Source: Buttiauxella sp. B2 (GTDB taxonomy: Bacteria; Pseudomonadota; Gammaproteobacteria; Enterobacterales; Enterobacteriaceae). From it: DNA of 64,000 bases. The notes under the pieces were generated by a model. It worked only from the letters and a program-made list of their open reading frames with translations. It was not told the origin of the DNA and did not search any database. Shown here one piece after another: positions 38,114 through 47,632 of this stretch. Each line of letters begins with the position of its first letter. Position 1 is the stretch's first letter. The stretch lies in assembly GCF_006376615.1 (NCBI RefSeq), contig NZ_VEXQ01000004.1, forward strand, positions 124,001 to 188,000, written 5' to 3'. Position numbers and translations under genes: made by a program.

Positions 38114-39922
38114 TTAAGCGCAAACCGCAACCAGCAACACAGCCAGTTCGCAAATTGCCAGGCGATGGAACGTACCGGCGAGGCGGTCGCACTGCCAGCC
38201 CGGTATCCATTTCACTGGGTTAAGGGTTTTGCGCAGTTTCAGCAGTGGCGCGAACGCCGCTTTCACAGGCTGCGCAAAGCCGCCCGCAGTAATAACCATC
38301 GCTTGTTCATGGTCGTAACCGCAGACCCAGGCCGAACCGCGTGTGCGGTTTGGCAGACGTTCGCCACGGAAAATCACCATCAAAATGAATGGCAGCAGCG
38401 GACTGGCAATCAGCAGTAGGGTGATCATCGGTTGTGAAACGGTGGTGTTAGCCGTTTGCAACGGCAGAGGAATTGCGTTCTGCAACAGGGGAATCAGCCA
38501 GGGTGCGGCGACGCCCGCAATCACACAACATGCTGCGAGTGCTACCACACTCAGATTCATCAACCACGGTGCAGACGTTGCGTTTTCAGCTTCAGGTGTG
38601 CGAGGCGCACCCAGGAACGTGACGCCATACACTTTTGCCATACACATCACAGCCAGCGCGCCAGTGATTGCCAGACCAACGGCCAGCAATGGCCCCAGGA
38701 AGCGAGCGATAAACAGCGGCAAGGTGCCAAGATGGAAGAACGACTGGTAAATAACCCATTCGCCTGCAAAGCCGTTTAGCGGCGGCAGTGCTGCCATCGC
38801 CATCAAACCAACCAGCATGGCGATAGAAATCAGCGGCATACGCTTGCCAATCCCACCCAGCTTTTCAATGTCCAGATGACCGGTGCGGAACCACACCGCA
38901 CCTGCGCCGAGGAACAGCGTAGTTTTGAACACGCTATGGTTAAACAGATGATACAGGCCACCGATCATGCCCAGCGCAATCAGCGTGGATTCGTTCAGCG
39001 CCAGGCCCATCAGGCCAACGCCCAGGCCGAGCAGAATAATGCCGATGTTTTCCAGGGAGTGGTAAGCCAGCAGGCGGTTGATGTTATGTTCCATCAGCGC
39101 GTACAGGCCGCCAATAAACGCAGTAATCATCCCCAGAACGACAACCAGAACGCCCCACCACAACGGCATTGCGTTGCTGATAAGCGAGAAGCTCATGATG
39201 CCGTACAGACCAATTTTCAGCACTACAGCGGAAAACAGCGCGGCTGCCGGAGCAGAAGCGTTGGCATGTGCCTGAGGCACCCAACCGTGCAGCGGAATAA
39301 TACCTGCGAGCAAACCGAAACCGAGCAGACTCAGCAGCCAGACAACAGAGCTAATCGGTGTGCCATTGGTGAGCAGGTGTAATTCGGCATAACTCAGCGT
39401 GCCGTACTGGTTCCACAATAACCAACAGGCAACAGCCAGTAGCACGGTGCCGAGGCGGCCCAGCGCAAACCATAACTGTCCGGACTTCTGGCAGCCCGTC
39501 AGGAAGTAGCCGCTCAAAGCGACGATTTCAGCCAGCGCCACCAACATACCGAGGTTATCAGCAACCAGTGCCGCAACCGCTGCTGCCATCACCAGGTTCA
39601 CCAGCAGACCATTGGCTTTTACGGCTTCATGACGATGCCAGTCGATATTAAACAGAGAGATAAACAGACCCGGCAGGCCGAGCGTCACCAGCCATACGCC
39701 GTTAAAAGCATTGAGCTGGAGATGCAGATGCCAAATTTGCGCCATGCCGCTAAAGCCGGTTAGCGCCTGGTAGCCTGCCATCAGCACCAGTACCGAACTG
39801 ATTGCCCCACCAATCCCGGCAATAAAACCACTCAGTGGTTTATTAAATGCCGTGATACCTGCCAGTACTGCGCTTAGCAGAAAGCCCATCATTGCCCAAT
39901 GAATCAGGATAAAAGCACTCAT
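38114..39922 (-). CDS. hycC: HycC, membrane subunit (NuoL/M/N-like)
   Basis: Antiporter-like membrane subunit of 602 residues (E. coli 608) with some fourteen hydrophobic segments. Typical elements are LGMLVALAEIVALSGYFLTG, GWVPQAHANASAPAAALFS and LYHLFNHSVFKTTLFLGAG, including the conserved Lys and His of ion-channel half-helices. It may couple H2 evolution to ion translocation, which is not settled for this enzyme class. Its start overlaps the hycB stop (ATGA). Confidence 0.96.
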   Translation of the reverse strand: MSAFILIHWAMMGFLLSAVLAGITAFNKPLSGFIAGIGGAISSVLVLMAGYQALTGFSGMAQIWHLHLQLNAFNGVWLVTLGLPGLFISLFNIDWHRHEAVKANGLLVNLVMAAAVAALVADNLGMLVALAEIVALSGYFLTGCQKSGQLWFALGRLGTVLLAVACWLLWNQYGTLSYAELHLLTNGTPISSVVWLLSLLGFGLLAGIIPLHGWVPQAHANASAPAAALFSAVVLKIGLYGIMSFSLISNAMPLWWGVLVVVLGMITAFIGGLYALMEHNINRLLAYHSLENIGIILLGLGVGLMGLALNESTLIALGMIGGLYHLFNHSVFKTTLFLGAGAVWFRTGHLDIEKLGGIGKRMPLISIAMLVGLMAMAALPPLNGFAGEWVIYQSFFHLGTLPLFIARFLGPLLAVGLAITGALAVMCMAKVYGVTFLGAPRTPEAENATSAPWLMNLSVVALAACCVIAGVAAPWLIPLLQNAIPLPLQTANTTVSQPMITLLLIASPLLPFILMVIFRGERLPNRTRGSAWVCGYDHEQAMVITAGGFAQPVKAAFAPLLKLRKTLNPVKWIPGWQCDRLAGTFHRLAICELAVLLVAVCA

Positions 39923-40524
39923 TTTTTCACCTCAGGCCGGGTAAACAAGGTGAGATCGCCAAGCGTTGTGCTCAGGGTCAATTCACGTTTACGTTTGCTG
40001 GATTTAGCCATGTCGTTGTTATCAACCACACGCAGCGCTTTCGTTGGGCAGGTGCGTACACACGCTGGGCCATCTTCATCGAAGCTGCACAAATCGCACT
40101 TCACGGCGATGGCGCGAACGCCTGGTACCCAGTCGAGCAGCGAACTAACACGTGCAGGTGCAGGTGGCGCAGGGGGCGCTTTCGGGCTGTTGGCATTAGC
40201 AGGGATATGAATCGGGCGGCTGCCGGAGAATTCAATAGAACCAAATGGGCAGGCGATGCCGCATAGTTTGCAGCTTACGCACAGACTCTCGTTGAGTTGT
40301 ACGGCTCCATCGATGCGGGTAATGGCATTGGCTGGGCAAACGCCCGCGCAAGGCGCATCTTCGCAGTGGTGGCACATCTGCGGCGCGGAATCATTAGCAT
40401 CACGCATGACTTTCAGGCGCGGCATGGACTGCAGGCCATGCAGGCGGTGCGTTTCGGAGCAGGCCGCCTCACAGGTATGGCAACCCATACAAAGTTTGGA
40501 GTCGGCGATAATAAAGCGATTCAC
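39919..40524 (-). CDS. hycB: HycB, 4x[4Fe-4S] ferredoxin subunit
   Basis: Electron-transfer subunit of about 201 residues (E. coli 203) linking FdhF to HycF/HycG. Cysteine groups: CMGCHTCEAAC, CHHCEDAPCAGVC, CVSCKLCGIACPFG, CDLCSFDEDGPAC. The start is the GTG at 40524 (protein MNRFIIADSKLCMG), 8 bases after AAGGA, matching E. coli. The longer frame to 40596 is made of ERIC-derived sequence (residues up to KEDL) and is not used. Confidence 0.95.
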   Translation of the reverse strand: MNRFIIADSKLCMGCHTCEAACSETHRLHGLQSMPRLKVMRDANDSAPQMCHHCEDAPCAGVCPANAITRIDGAVQLNESLCVSCKLCGIACPFGSIEFSGSRPIHIPANANSPKAPPAPPAPARVSSLLDWVPGVRAIAVKCDLCSFDEDGPACVRTCPTKALRVVDNNDMAKSSKRKRELTLSTTLGDLTLFTRPEVKK

Positions 40525-40541
40525 CAGGTCTTCCTTAGATT

Positions 40542-40662
40542 GCCCGTCATACTTCGATTTACAGGTGTGTTGGCTGCAATCACTCACCCCAGTCACTTAC
40601 TTAAGTAAGCTCCGGGGGACTCGCTCCCTTGCCGCCTTCCTGTAATTCGAATTATTTAGGGT
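40542..40662. repeat. ERIC (IRU) repeat, copy 4
   Basis: Best match of the four to the ERIC core: CACTCACCCCAGTCACTTAC then TTAAGTAAGCTCC. Outer arms TTTACAGG/CCTGTAA. It fills most of the hycA-hycB gap and ends 18 bases before the hycB GTG. Confidence 0.92.
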
Positions 40663-40741
40663 AATTCATCGTTGTCATCATTTTTGACGAAACTGTGCCG
40701 AAGTCTGCCGTTTCGACAGTTTTCGACACCCAACATGGCTA

Positions 40742-41197
40742 TCAGGCCTGGGCGCTTTGTTGCAACAGCCCCATTGATACAGGTGTATCGGTGTGGACTG
40801 CGCTGTACAGGCTTTCGTATACCGGGTGAATTTTTTCGAGGTAATGCTCAAGCACGTTTTCGCGGTTACGGTTGCTGATGCTACTGTCCACACGGCCTTC
40901 GTCATCAATGATTGCTTTTGCAATCAACACCCTATCTTCACCATTACGTTTCTCAACGTAGTACTCGATGGTGTGACTGTTGAAGCCTTCTGCCAGCGTT
41001 ACGTGGATGACGAAATGGTCGAACAAGAAGAAGCGCAGGGAATCATCAGGATTGCATCCTACGGCGTGATGCAGTTTCGCTTTAGAAAGGGTAATGCCCT
41101 GAATCAGGGTATTGCAGTAGTGTTGCCACTGCGCGAGCAAGCGCTGGTGCTTGTCGGCAATGTATTCGGCTTTTTCGCTCAATTCCCATATGTTCAT
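40742..41197 (-). CDS. hycA: HycA, repressor of the formate regulon
   Basis: Small cytoplasmic protein of 151 residues (E. coli 153) that counters FhlA activation. The similarity runs throughout: MNIWELSEKAEYIADKH, LIQGITLSKAKLHHA, TLAEGFNSHTIEYYVE and VLEHYLEKI. It has no recognised DNA-binding motif. It is the first gene of the hyc operon, 37 bases after a consensus sigma54 promoter, and is separated from hycB by an ERIC element. Confidence 0.94.
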   Translation of the reverse strand: MNIWELSEKAEYIADKHQRLLAQWQHYCNTLIQGITLSKAKLHHAVGCNPDDSLRFFLFDHFVIHVTLAEGFNSHTIEYYVEKRNGEDRVLIAKAIIDDEGRVDSSISNRNRENVLEHYLEKIHPVYESLYSAVHTDTPVSMGLLQQSAQA

Positions 41198-41233
41198 TAT
41201 GAAATCACTCTGTTTCTGCTGTTGCGAGTACAG

Positions 41234-41249
41234 AGCACTTTTCGTGCCA
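41234..41249 (-). promoter_or_regulatory. Sigma54 promoter of the hyc operon
   Basis: Minus strand TGGCAC-GAAAA-GTGCT with exact GG-N10-GC spacing, 37 bases before hycA. Confidence 0.88.
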
Positions 41250-41315
41250 ATATTGTATCTAATTGAAAGTATTTAGTTTTGTATTAATAAAGCATAAAAA
41301 GCCACAGTAATGACA

Positions 41316-41337
41316 TGTCATTTCGTCATCTTTGACA
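41316..41337. promoter_or_regulatory. Candidate FhlA activating site shared by hyc and hyp
   Basis: TGTCATTTCGTCA at 41316-41328, with a matching TTTGACA at 41331-41337, lies between the two divergent sigma54 promoters. It resembles the FhlA upstream sequence of E. coli as I remember it. Confidence 0.5.
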
Positions 41338-41368
41338 TTGATGGCGTCACCCACCCTGGATTACTAAC

Positions 41369-41384
41369 TGGCATCATCCTTGCA
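41369..41384 (+). promoter_or_regulatory. Sigma54 promoter of the hyp operon
   Basis: TGGCAT-CATCC-TTGCA, exact GG-N10-GC spacing, 31 bases before hypA. Confidence 0.9.
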
Positions 41385-41414
41385 TTACCTCTTCCAGATA
41401 TCCCCGGAGGCACT

Positions 41415-41774
41415 ATGCACGAAATCACCCTCTGCCAACGCGCACTGGAACTCATTGAAGCTCAAGCTCGCCAACATGGCGCTACACGCGTGACCGGTGT
41501 CTGGCTGGAAGTGGGCGCTTTCTCATGTGTTGAGCAAAGCGCACTGGAGTTCTGTTTCGAATTAGTGTGCCGCGACACACTGGCCGAAGGCTGCCAGCTT
41601 CATATCCATCAACAAGAAGCGGAGTGCTGGTGCTACGACTGCCAGCAACACATCACCTTATTAACTCAGTTGGTGCGGCGTTGCCCGCTGTGTGAAGGCA
41701 GCAATTTACGCATCGTGGCAGATGATGGCGTGCAGATTAAGCGTCTGGAAGTAGAGGAGACGAATCATGTGTAG
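41415..41774 (+). CDS. hypA: HypA, nickel insertion metallochaperone
   Basis: 119 residues (E. coli 116). It starts [11 protein letters not shown], with the N-terminal Met-His-Glu that binds nickel, and carries zinc ligands in CWCYDCQQ and CPLCEG. It works with HypB to load Ni into HycE. The ATG at 41415 follows GGAGG; the open frame further upstream crosses the promoter. It overlaps hypB by 8 bases. Confidence 0.96.
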   Translation: MHEITLCQRALELIEAQARQHGATRVTGVWLEVGAFSCVEQSALEFCFELVCRDTLAEGCQLHIHQQEAECWCYDCQQHITLLTQLVRRCPLCEGSNLRIVADDGVQIKRLEVEETNHV

Positions 41775-42630
41775 TACTTGTGGTTGCGCTGAAGGCAACG
41801 TGTATATAGAAGGCGACGAACGTAACCCGCATTCCGGTTTTCGCAGCGCACCTTTCGCGCCAGCCGCGCGGGGAACAATGCAAATCACCGGGGTGAAATT
41901 TGCTCCAACCGCTGATGAACAAGGCGATCTGCATTATGGTCACGGTGCTGCGGGCACTCACGCACCGGGTATGACTCAGCGCCGTATGCTGGAAATCGAA
42001 CTCAACGTGCTGGATAAAAACAACCAGCTTGCAGTGTATAACCGTGAACAGTTCGCCAAACAGGAACAACTGGTGCTGAACCTGGTTTCAAGCCCGGGCT
42101 CTGGTAAAACTACGTTGCTGACCGAAAGCTTAAAACGCCTGCATGGGCGAATGCCTTGCGCCGTGATTGAAGGCGACCAGCAAACCGTGAACGATGCCGC
42201 ACGTATTCGTGCCACCGGTACGCCAGCGATTCAGGTTAATACCGGTAAAGGTTGTCACCTTGACGCGCAGATGATCCGCGATGCCATGCAGCGTTTGCCG
42301 TTGGACCGCAACGGTATTCTGTTTATCGAAAACGTCGGCAACCTGGTTTGCCCGGCGAGTTTTGACTTGGGTGAACGCCATAAAGTGGCGGTGCTTTCCG
42401 TGACTGAAGGCGAAGACAAACCGCTGAAATATCCGCATATGTTTGCCGCTTCTTCATTAATGCTGCTCAACAAAATCGACCTGCTGCCGTATTTGCAGTT
42501 CGACGTAGAAAAATGCCTCGATTATGCCCGCCAGGTGAATCCGGATATTGAAATCCTGCTGGTTTCTGCAACCAGCGGCGAAGGCATGGATGAATGGTTG
42601 AACTGGTTGGAGACGCAGCGATGTGCATAG
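41767..42630 (+). CDS. hypB: HypB, GTPase for nickel insertion
   Basis: SIMIBI-class GTPase of 287 residues (E. coli 290). The N-terminal high-affinity nickel motif MCSTCGC is present but there is no long His-rich tract, which fits with a dedicated nickel permease in the cluster. P-loop [17 protein letters not shown], the Zn/Ni-site Cys in NTGKGCHLD, and [10 protein letters not shown] for guanine recognition follow. It overlaps hypC by 10 bases. Confidence 0.97.
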   Translation: MCSTCGCAEGNVYIEGDERNPHSGFRSAPFAPAARGTMQITGVKFAPTADEQGDLHYGHGAAGTHAPGMTQRRMLEIELNVLDKNNQLAVYNREQFAKQEQLVLNLVSSPGSGKTTLLTESLKRLHGRMPCAVIEGDQQTVNDAARIRATGTPAIQVNTGKGCHLDAQMIRDAMQRLPLDRNGILFIENVGNLVCPASFDLGERHKVAVLSVTEGEDKPLKYPHMFAASSLMLLNKIDLLPYLQFDVEKCLDYARQVNPDIEILLVSATSGEGMDEWLNWLETQRCA

Positions 42631-42881
42631 GCATTCCTGGTCAAATAGTTGAAAAACTGCCAGACGGCAGCGCCAAAGTGGATGTTTGCGGCATCAAGCG
42701 TGATGTAAACCTGATGCTGGTAGAAAATGCGCAAATTGGCCAATGGGTGCTGGTTCACGTTGGTTTTGCCATGAGCATTATTGATGAAGCCGAAGCACGC
42801 GACACGTTAGACGCACTGCAAAACATGTTTGAAGTGGAACCCGATGTCGGTGGCCTGCTGTATGGGGAGGAGCGCGGATGA
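42621..42881 (+). CDS. hypC: HypC, hydrogenase maturation chaperone
   Basis: 86 residues (E. coli 90). It begins MCIGIPGQI with the essential Cys2 that carries the Fe(CN)2CO unit with HypD, and keeps [19 protein letters not shown]. The start at 42621 lies inside the hypB end; the frame to 42594 is not used because Cys2 must be N-terminal. Confidence 0.96.
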   Translation: MCIGIPGQIVEKLPDGSAKVDVCGIKRDVNLMLVENAQIGQWVLVHVGFAMSIIDEAEARDTLDALQNMFEVEPDVGGLLYGEERG

Positions 42882-44002
42882 TGCATTTTGTCGATGAATA
42901 CCGCGCACCGGAAAAAGTCATGCAGCTTATTGATGTGCTGCGCGAACGTGCTCCAAAACTGACTTATACAGCGGAACGCCCGCTGCGCATTATGGAAGTC
43001 TGTGGCGGCCACACCCATGCGATTTTCAAATTCGGGCTCGATCAACTTTTGCCGGAAAATATTGAGTTTATACACGGCCCTGGTTGCCCGGTGTGCGTGT
43101 TGCCGATGGGGCGCATCGACGCCTGTATCGAAATTGCCAGCCATACAGATGTTATCTTTTGCACCTTCGGTGATGCCATGCGTGTGCCGGGCAAAAATGG
43201 CTCGCTGATGCAGGCCAAAGCACGGGGTGCCGATGTGCGAGTGGTTTACTCACCGATGGACGCACTGGCGCTGGCGAACCAAAATCCGGATAGCAAAGTG
43301 GTCTTTTTCGGCCTCGGTTTCGAAACGACAATGCCGACAACAGCCATCATGCTGCAACAGGCGAAAGCGCAGAACATCAAGAATTTTTACTTTTTCTGTC
43401 AGCACATTACGTTGATCCCAACGCTGCGCAGTTTGCTGGAGCAGCCTGATAACGGCATTGATGCTTTCCTGGCACCAGGCCATGTCAGCATGGTGATTGG
43501 CACAGCAGCCTATAATTTTATCGCTACCCACCATCAGCGCCCGCTGGTGGTGGCAGGCTTTGAACCGCTGGATTTATTGCAGGGCGTGGTAATGCTGGTG
43601 GAGCAAAAAATCCATCAACACAGTCTTGTCGAAAACCAATACAAACGTGTGGTGCCGGACGCAGGCAATAACCTTGCGCAGCAGGCCATTGCAGAAGTCT
43701 TTGCCGTGCGCGGCGATGCTGAATGGCGTGGGCTTGGCACCATCAGCGATTCTGGCGTGCAGCTCACCGATGACTATCGCCAGTATGATGCCGAAGATCA
43801 TTTCAAACCGGCACCGCAGCAGGTGTACGACGACCCGCTGGCACGCTGCGGTGATGTGCTCACCGGGCGTTGTAAACCGCATCAGTGCCCGATGTTTGGT
43901 AAAGCCTGTAATCCGCAAAATGCCTTTGGCGCATTAATGGTGTCTTCCGAAGGGGCTTGTGCCGCCTGGTATCAATATCGTGGTCAGGAGAGCGAAGCAT
44001 GA
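42878..44002 (+). CDS. hypD: HypD, Fe-S scaffold for Fe(CN)2CO assembly
   Basis: 374 residues (E. coli 373). Conserved Cys motifs are [25 protein letters not shown], and a C-terminal [4Fe-4S] region with [18 protein letters not shown] then KACNPQ. Two overlapping start candidates (ATG 42878 and ATG 42881) straddle the hypC TGA; either gives the same protein apart from one Met. It ends in an ATGA overlap with hypE. Confidence 0.97.
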   Translation: MMHFVDEYRAPEKVMQLIDVLRERAPKLTYTAERPLRIMEVCGGHTHAIFKFGLDQLLPENIEFIHGPGCPVCVLPMGRIDACIEIASHTDVIFCTFGDAMRVPGKNGSLMQAKARGADVRVVYSPMDALALANQNPDSKVVFFGLGFETTMPTTAIMLQQAKAQNIKNFYFFCQHITLIPTLRSLLEQPDNGIDAFLAPGHVSMVIGTAAYNFIATHHQRPLVVAGFEPLDLLQGVVMLVEQKIHQHSLVENQYKRVVPDAGNNLAQQAIAEVFAVRGDAEWRGLGTISDSGVQLTDDYRQYDAEDHFKPAPQQVYDDPLARCGDVLTGRCKPHQCPMFGKACNPQNAFGALMVSSEGACAAWYQYRGQESEA

Positions 44003-45009
44003 AAACGATAGAATTAGCCCACGGCAGTGGCGGCCAGGCGATGCAACAGTTGGTAGCAGATTTGTTTGTGCAAGCGTTTGATAATCCATGGCTGGCAGTG
44101 CAAGAAGACCAGGCACGATTACCGCTGGCTGAACTCACCGCCAGCGGCGACCGCTTAGCATTCTCAACAGACAGCTACGTTATCGACCCACTATTTTTCC
44201 CCGGTGGTGATATCGGCAAGTTAGCCATTTGCGGAACTGCGAACGATGTTGCAGTCAGTGGTGCGACGCCGCGTTGGTTATCGTGCGGATTTATCCTTGA
44301 AGAAGGCTTGCCGCTTGAAACGTTAGAACGCGTTGTCACTAGTATGGCGGCTACCGCAAAAGCGGCTGGGGTCACGGTGGTGACTGGTGATACTAAAGTA
44401 GTGCAGCGAGGGGCAGCGGACAAACTGTTTATCAACACGGCGGGGATTGGTGCGATTCCTGCGGGTTTGAATTGGGGCGCGCAACAAATTAGTGCTGGCG
44501 ATGTGTTAATCGTCAGCGGAACGCTGGGTGACCACGGTGCGACTATCCTTAACCTGCGAGAATCACTGGGTCTGGAAGGTGCACTGGTCAGTGACTGCGC
44601 GGTGCTGGCCCCATTAATTGCGCCATTGCTGAAGATTACCGGTGTCAAAGCGCTGCGTGATGCGACGCGTGGCGGGGTAAATGCGGTGCTGCATGAGTTC
44701 GCGGCATCGTGCGGTTGCGGTATGGAAGTGACGGAAAGCCAGCTGCCGCTGAATCCGGCGGTGCGTGGCGTTTGTGAATTGCTTGGTCTTGATGCGCTTA
44801 ATTTTGCCAACGAAGGAAAATTGGTTCTCGCAGTACAGCGCGATGCTGCCGACGCGGTGCTTGCAGCGTTGCAGGCGCATCCATTAGGTAAAAGTGCGGC
44901 TATTATTGGCGATGTTGTCGAGCGTAAAGGCGTGCGAGTTGCCGGGCTTTATGGTGTAAAACGGTCGTTAGATTTGCCGCACTCTGAGCCACTGCCGCGC
45001 ATTTGTTGA
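43999..45009 (+). CDS. hypE: HypE, carbamoyl dehydratase
   Basis: ATP-dependent PurM-like protein of 336 residues (E. coli 336) that dehydrates the carbamoyl group made by HypF into a thiocyanate on its C-terminal Cys. The protein ends PRIC, with the Cys in place, and starts [45 protein letters not shown] and DATRGGVNA are ATP-site segments. The ATG at 43999 follows CAGGAG and overlaps the hypD stop. Confidence 0.97.
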   Translation: MKTIELAHGSGGQAMQQLVADLFVQAFDNPWLAVQEDQARLPLAELTASGDRLAFSTDSYVIDPLFFPGGDIGKLAICGTANDVAVSGATPRWLSCGFILEEGLPLETLERVVTSMAATAKAAGVTVVTGDTKVVQRGAADKLFINTAGIGAIPAGLNWGAQQISAGDVLIVSGTLGDHGATILNLRESLGLEGALVSDCAVLAPLIAPLLKITGVKALRDATRGGVNAVLHEFAASCGCGMEVTESQLPLNPAVRGVCELLGLDALNFANEGKLVLAVQRDAADAVLAALQAHPLGKSAAIIGDVVERKGVRVAGLYGVKRSLDLPHSEPLPRIC

Positions 45010-45079
45010 CCTGAGGCAGGAACGTTCCACGCTGCTCGGGCTACACTTTGACGCTATTCATATGACAAATACATTCCTT

Positions 45080-45107
45080 ACCCGGTGATTCACCGGGTCT
45101 CTTTTTT
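45080..45107 (+). terminator. Terminator/attenuator hairpin just upstream of fhlA
   Basis: Perfect 8-base-pair stem ACCCGGTG/CACCGGGT with a 3-base loop followed by CTCTTTTTT. It ends 12 bases before the fhlA ATG, so it should both end hyp transcripts and limit read-through into fhlA. Confidence 0.85.
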
Positions 45108-45118
45108 GGATAAGCAAA

Positions 45119-47203
45119 ATGCCATACACACCGATGAGCGATCTCGGGCAGCAGGGTCTATTTGATATTACGCGTACCCTGTTACAGCAGCCTGATCTTC
45201 CGGCTCTCGCTTACTGTCTGACGCAAATTGTAAAGCAGGGCGCGCTGGCAGATCGGGCTAATGTGCTGCTTTACCACCCGCTGCATCAGCGTGTGGGGTT
45301 TTATGGTATGGATAAACACGGCAAAGGTTTGCATTACGAAGACGAGATGGTGCTGGCGAATGGCCCGGTGCGCCGGGTTTTATCGCGTCCGGAAGCGCTG
45401 ATTTGCAGCCAGGAAGAATTCAAAGACACCTGGCCGCAGGTGATGAACCTTGAACTTTACGCGCCATTTGGTCGCTATTGCCTACTGCCGCTGGCGGCCG
45501 AAGGCAAGATCTTTGGCGGTTGTGAGTTTATCCGTAATTCCGACGTGACCTGGACTGACAAAGAGCTAGACCGTCTGCACACGCTGGTGCAGGTTGTAGG
45601 GTTGGTGGCTGAGCAAATCCAGAATCGCCTGAGCTCTAATCAGGACTACAACCTTTTGTGCCGCGAGCGCGATGACTTCCGCATTCTGGTGGCTGTGACC
45701 AATGCGGTGCTGTCAAAGCTCGATCTCGATGAACTGGTCAGTGAAATTGCCAACGAAATCCATCACTATTTCTCGATAGATTCCATCAGCATTGTGCTGC
45801 GCGGAAACCGCAAAGACCGTCTTACCGTTCACTCTACCCATTTTGTAAAAGAGCAATCACCCATTCACGATCAAAGCGATGTGGCACATGCGGGTACGCT
45901 TTCTGAACGGGTATTTAAAAGCGGGGAGATGCTGCTGCTAAATCTGCACCACGGTGACCAACTCGCACCCTATGAACGTATGTTGTTTGAAATGTGGGGC
46001 AACCAAATTCAGACGTTGTGCCTGCTGCCGCTCACCTTTGGCAATAACATGCTGGGCGTGCTGAAACTGGCACAATGTGAAGCGGGTGTATTTACCCCGG
46101 CAAACCTCAAATTATTACGCCAGATTGCGGAACGTATTGCCATTGCGGTGGATAACGCGCTGGCGTATCAGGAAATTAACCGCCTGAAAGAAAACCTGGT
46201 CAATGAAAACCTCTATCTCACCGAGCAAATCAATAATGTTGCCAGTGATTTTGGCGAGATTATTGGCCGCAGCGACGTGATGTCGAACGTGCTTAAACAA
46301 GTCGAGATGGTGGCAAAAAGCGACAGTACGGTGCTGATCCTCGGTGAAACCGGCACCGGTAAAGAGCTTATTGCACGCGCAATTCACAACTTGAGTGAGC
46401 GCAACAACCGCCGCATGGTGAAAATTAACTGCGCGGCGATGCCTGCCGGATTACTGGAAAGCGACCTGTTCGGCCATGAACGCGGTGCGTTTACCGGAGC
46501 GAACACCCAGCGCATCGGGCGTTTTGAACTGGCGGATAAAAGCTCACTGTTTCTTGATGAAGTGGGTGATATGCCGCTGGAGCTGCAACCCAAACTGCTG
46601 CGTGTGCTACAGGAGCAGGAGTTTGAACGCCTCGGTAGCAACAAAGTTCAGCAGGTGGATGTGCGCTTAATTGCGGCCACTAACCGCAATCTCAAAGAGA
46701 TGGTGACCGAGCGTGAATTCCGTAGCGATCTCTATTACCGCTTGAACGTGTTCCCGATAATGCTGCCCCCGCTGCGCGAACGTCCGGAAGATATTCCGTT
46801 ACTGGTGAAATCCTTCACCTTTAAAATCGCCCATCGTATGAACCGCAACATCGACAGCATTCCGGCTGAAACCCTGCGCGCCCTAAGCCGTATGGATTGG
46901 CCGGGTAACGTACGTGAGCTGGAAAACGTGATTGAGCGTGCGGTGTTGCTAACACGCGGCAACGTACTGCATCTTTCTTTGCCAGAAATGGATTACAACC
47001 AGCCGGAAGAAAAACCGATGCAGTTGCTGTCTTGCGAAGAAATTCGCGAGGGTGAAGATGAAGCCCAGAGGATTTTGCGCGTGTTGAAAGAAACCAATGG
47101 TGTGGTTGCAGGCCCGCGCGGCGCGGCTCAACGCCTGGGGTTGAAGCGCACTACGCTGCTTTCGCGCATGAAGCGTTTGGGGATTGACAAAGAGGGGATA
47201 TAA
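45119..47203 (+). CDS. fhlA: FhlA, formate-responsive sigma54 activator
   Basis: Activator of 694 residues (E. coli 692) for hyc, hyp, hydN and fdhF promoters. Two GAF-type sensor regions (about 25-175 and 200-345) bind formate. The AAA+ domain (about 380-615) has Walker A GETGTGKE, the sigma54-contact loop GAFTGA, and DEVGDMPLELQPKLL. A Fis-type helix-turn-helix ends the protein (PRGAAQRLGLKRTTLLSRMKRLG). It is read in the same direction as hypABCDE but behind a strong hairpin, so separate expression is likely. Confidence 0.97.
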   Translation: MPYTPMSDLGQQGLFDITRTLLQQPDLPALAYCLTQIVKQGALADRANVLLYHPLHQRVGFYGMDKHGKGLHYEDEMVLANGPVRRVLSRPEALICSQEEFKDTWPQVMNLELYAPFGRYCLLPLAAEGKIFGGCEFIRNSDVTWTDKELDRLHTLVQVVGLVAEQIQNRLSSNQDYNLLCRERDDFRILVAVTNAVLSKLDLDELVSEIANEIHHYFSIDSISIVLRGNRKDRLTVHSTHFVKEQSPIHDQSDVAHAGTLSERVFKSGEMLLLNLHHGDQLAPYERMLFEMWGNQIQTLCLLPLTFGNNMLGVLKLAQCEAGVFTPANLKLLRQIAERIAIAVDNALAYQEINRLKENLVNENLYLTEQINNVASDFGEIIGRSDVMSNVLKQVEMVAKSDSTVLILGETGTGKELIARAIHNLSERNNRRMVKINCAAMPAGLLESDLFGHERGAFTGANTQRIGRFELADKSSLFLDEVGDMPLELQPKLLRVLQEQEFERLGSNKVQQVDVRLIAATNRNLKEMVTEREFRSDLYYRLNVFPIMLPPLRERPEDIPLLVKSFTFKIAHRMNRNIDSIPAETLRALSRMDWPGNVRELENVIERAVLLTRGNVLHLSLPEMDYNQPEEKPMQLLSCEEIREGEDEAQRILRVLKETNGVVAGPRGAAQRLGLKRTTLLSRMKRLGIDKEGI

Positions 47204-47241
47204 ACTAGTTATAACTCTATATTTTCTACCAGGTATCTACC

Positions 47242-47589
47242 ATGGCACTTATCCCGAAAAACTACACGCGGCTGGAAAGCGGCTACCGTGAAAAAGCACT
47301 GAAACTCTTCCCATGGGTGTGTGGGCGCTGTTCTCGCGAGTTCGTCTATTCGAATCTACGTGAGCTGACCGTCCACCATATGGATCACGACCACACCAAC
47401 AACCCGGAAGACGGCAGCAACTGGGAGCTGCTGTGCCTGTATTGCCACGATCACGAGCACTCGAAATACACTGAGGCCGACCAATACGGTTCAACCGTGG
47501 TTGCTGGTGAAGATGCGCAAAAAGATGTCGGCGAAGCGAAGTACAACCCGTTCGCGGATTTAAAGTCGATGCTGAATAAGAAGAAATAG
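47242..47589 (+). CDS. yajD: YajD, HNH nuclease-family protein
   Basis: 115 residues, same as E. coli YajD and nearly identical in the core. The HNH fold shows as CGRCSREF, HHMDHDHTNNPEDGSNWELLC and CHDHEHSKY, with zinc-binding Cys pairs. It is presumed a DNA-acting nuclease in the cytoplasm; the real role is unknown to me. In E. coli K-12 the gene is elsewhere on the chromosome, so its place next to fhlA is different here. An intrinsic terminator follows. Confidence 0.93.
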   Translation: MALIPKNYTRLESGYREKALKLFPWVCGRCSREFVYSNLRELTVHHMDHDHTNNPEDGSNWELLCLYCHDHEHSKYTEADQYGSTVVAGEDAQKDVGEAKYNPFADLKSMLNKKK

Positions 47590-47596
47590 TTCTCTG

Positions 47597-47632
47597 GTGG
47601 GCAAACTCAAACGTTGCCCACTTTTGTTTTAA
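47597..47632 (+). terminator. Intrinsic terminator after yajD
   Basis: Stem GTGGGCAA/TTGCCCAC (47597-47604 with 47614-47621), 9-base loop, then TTTTGTTTT. Confidence 0.85.

Noticed and set aside
40525-40596. Longer N-terminus for hycB
   Set aside because: The extension is ERIC-derived sequence; the GTG at 40524 with AAGGA matches E. coli HycB.
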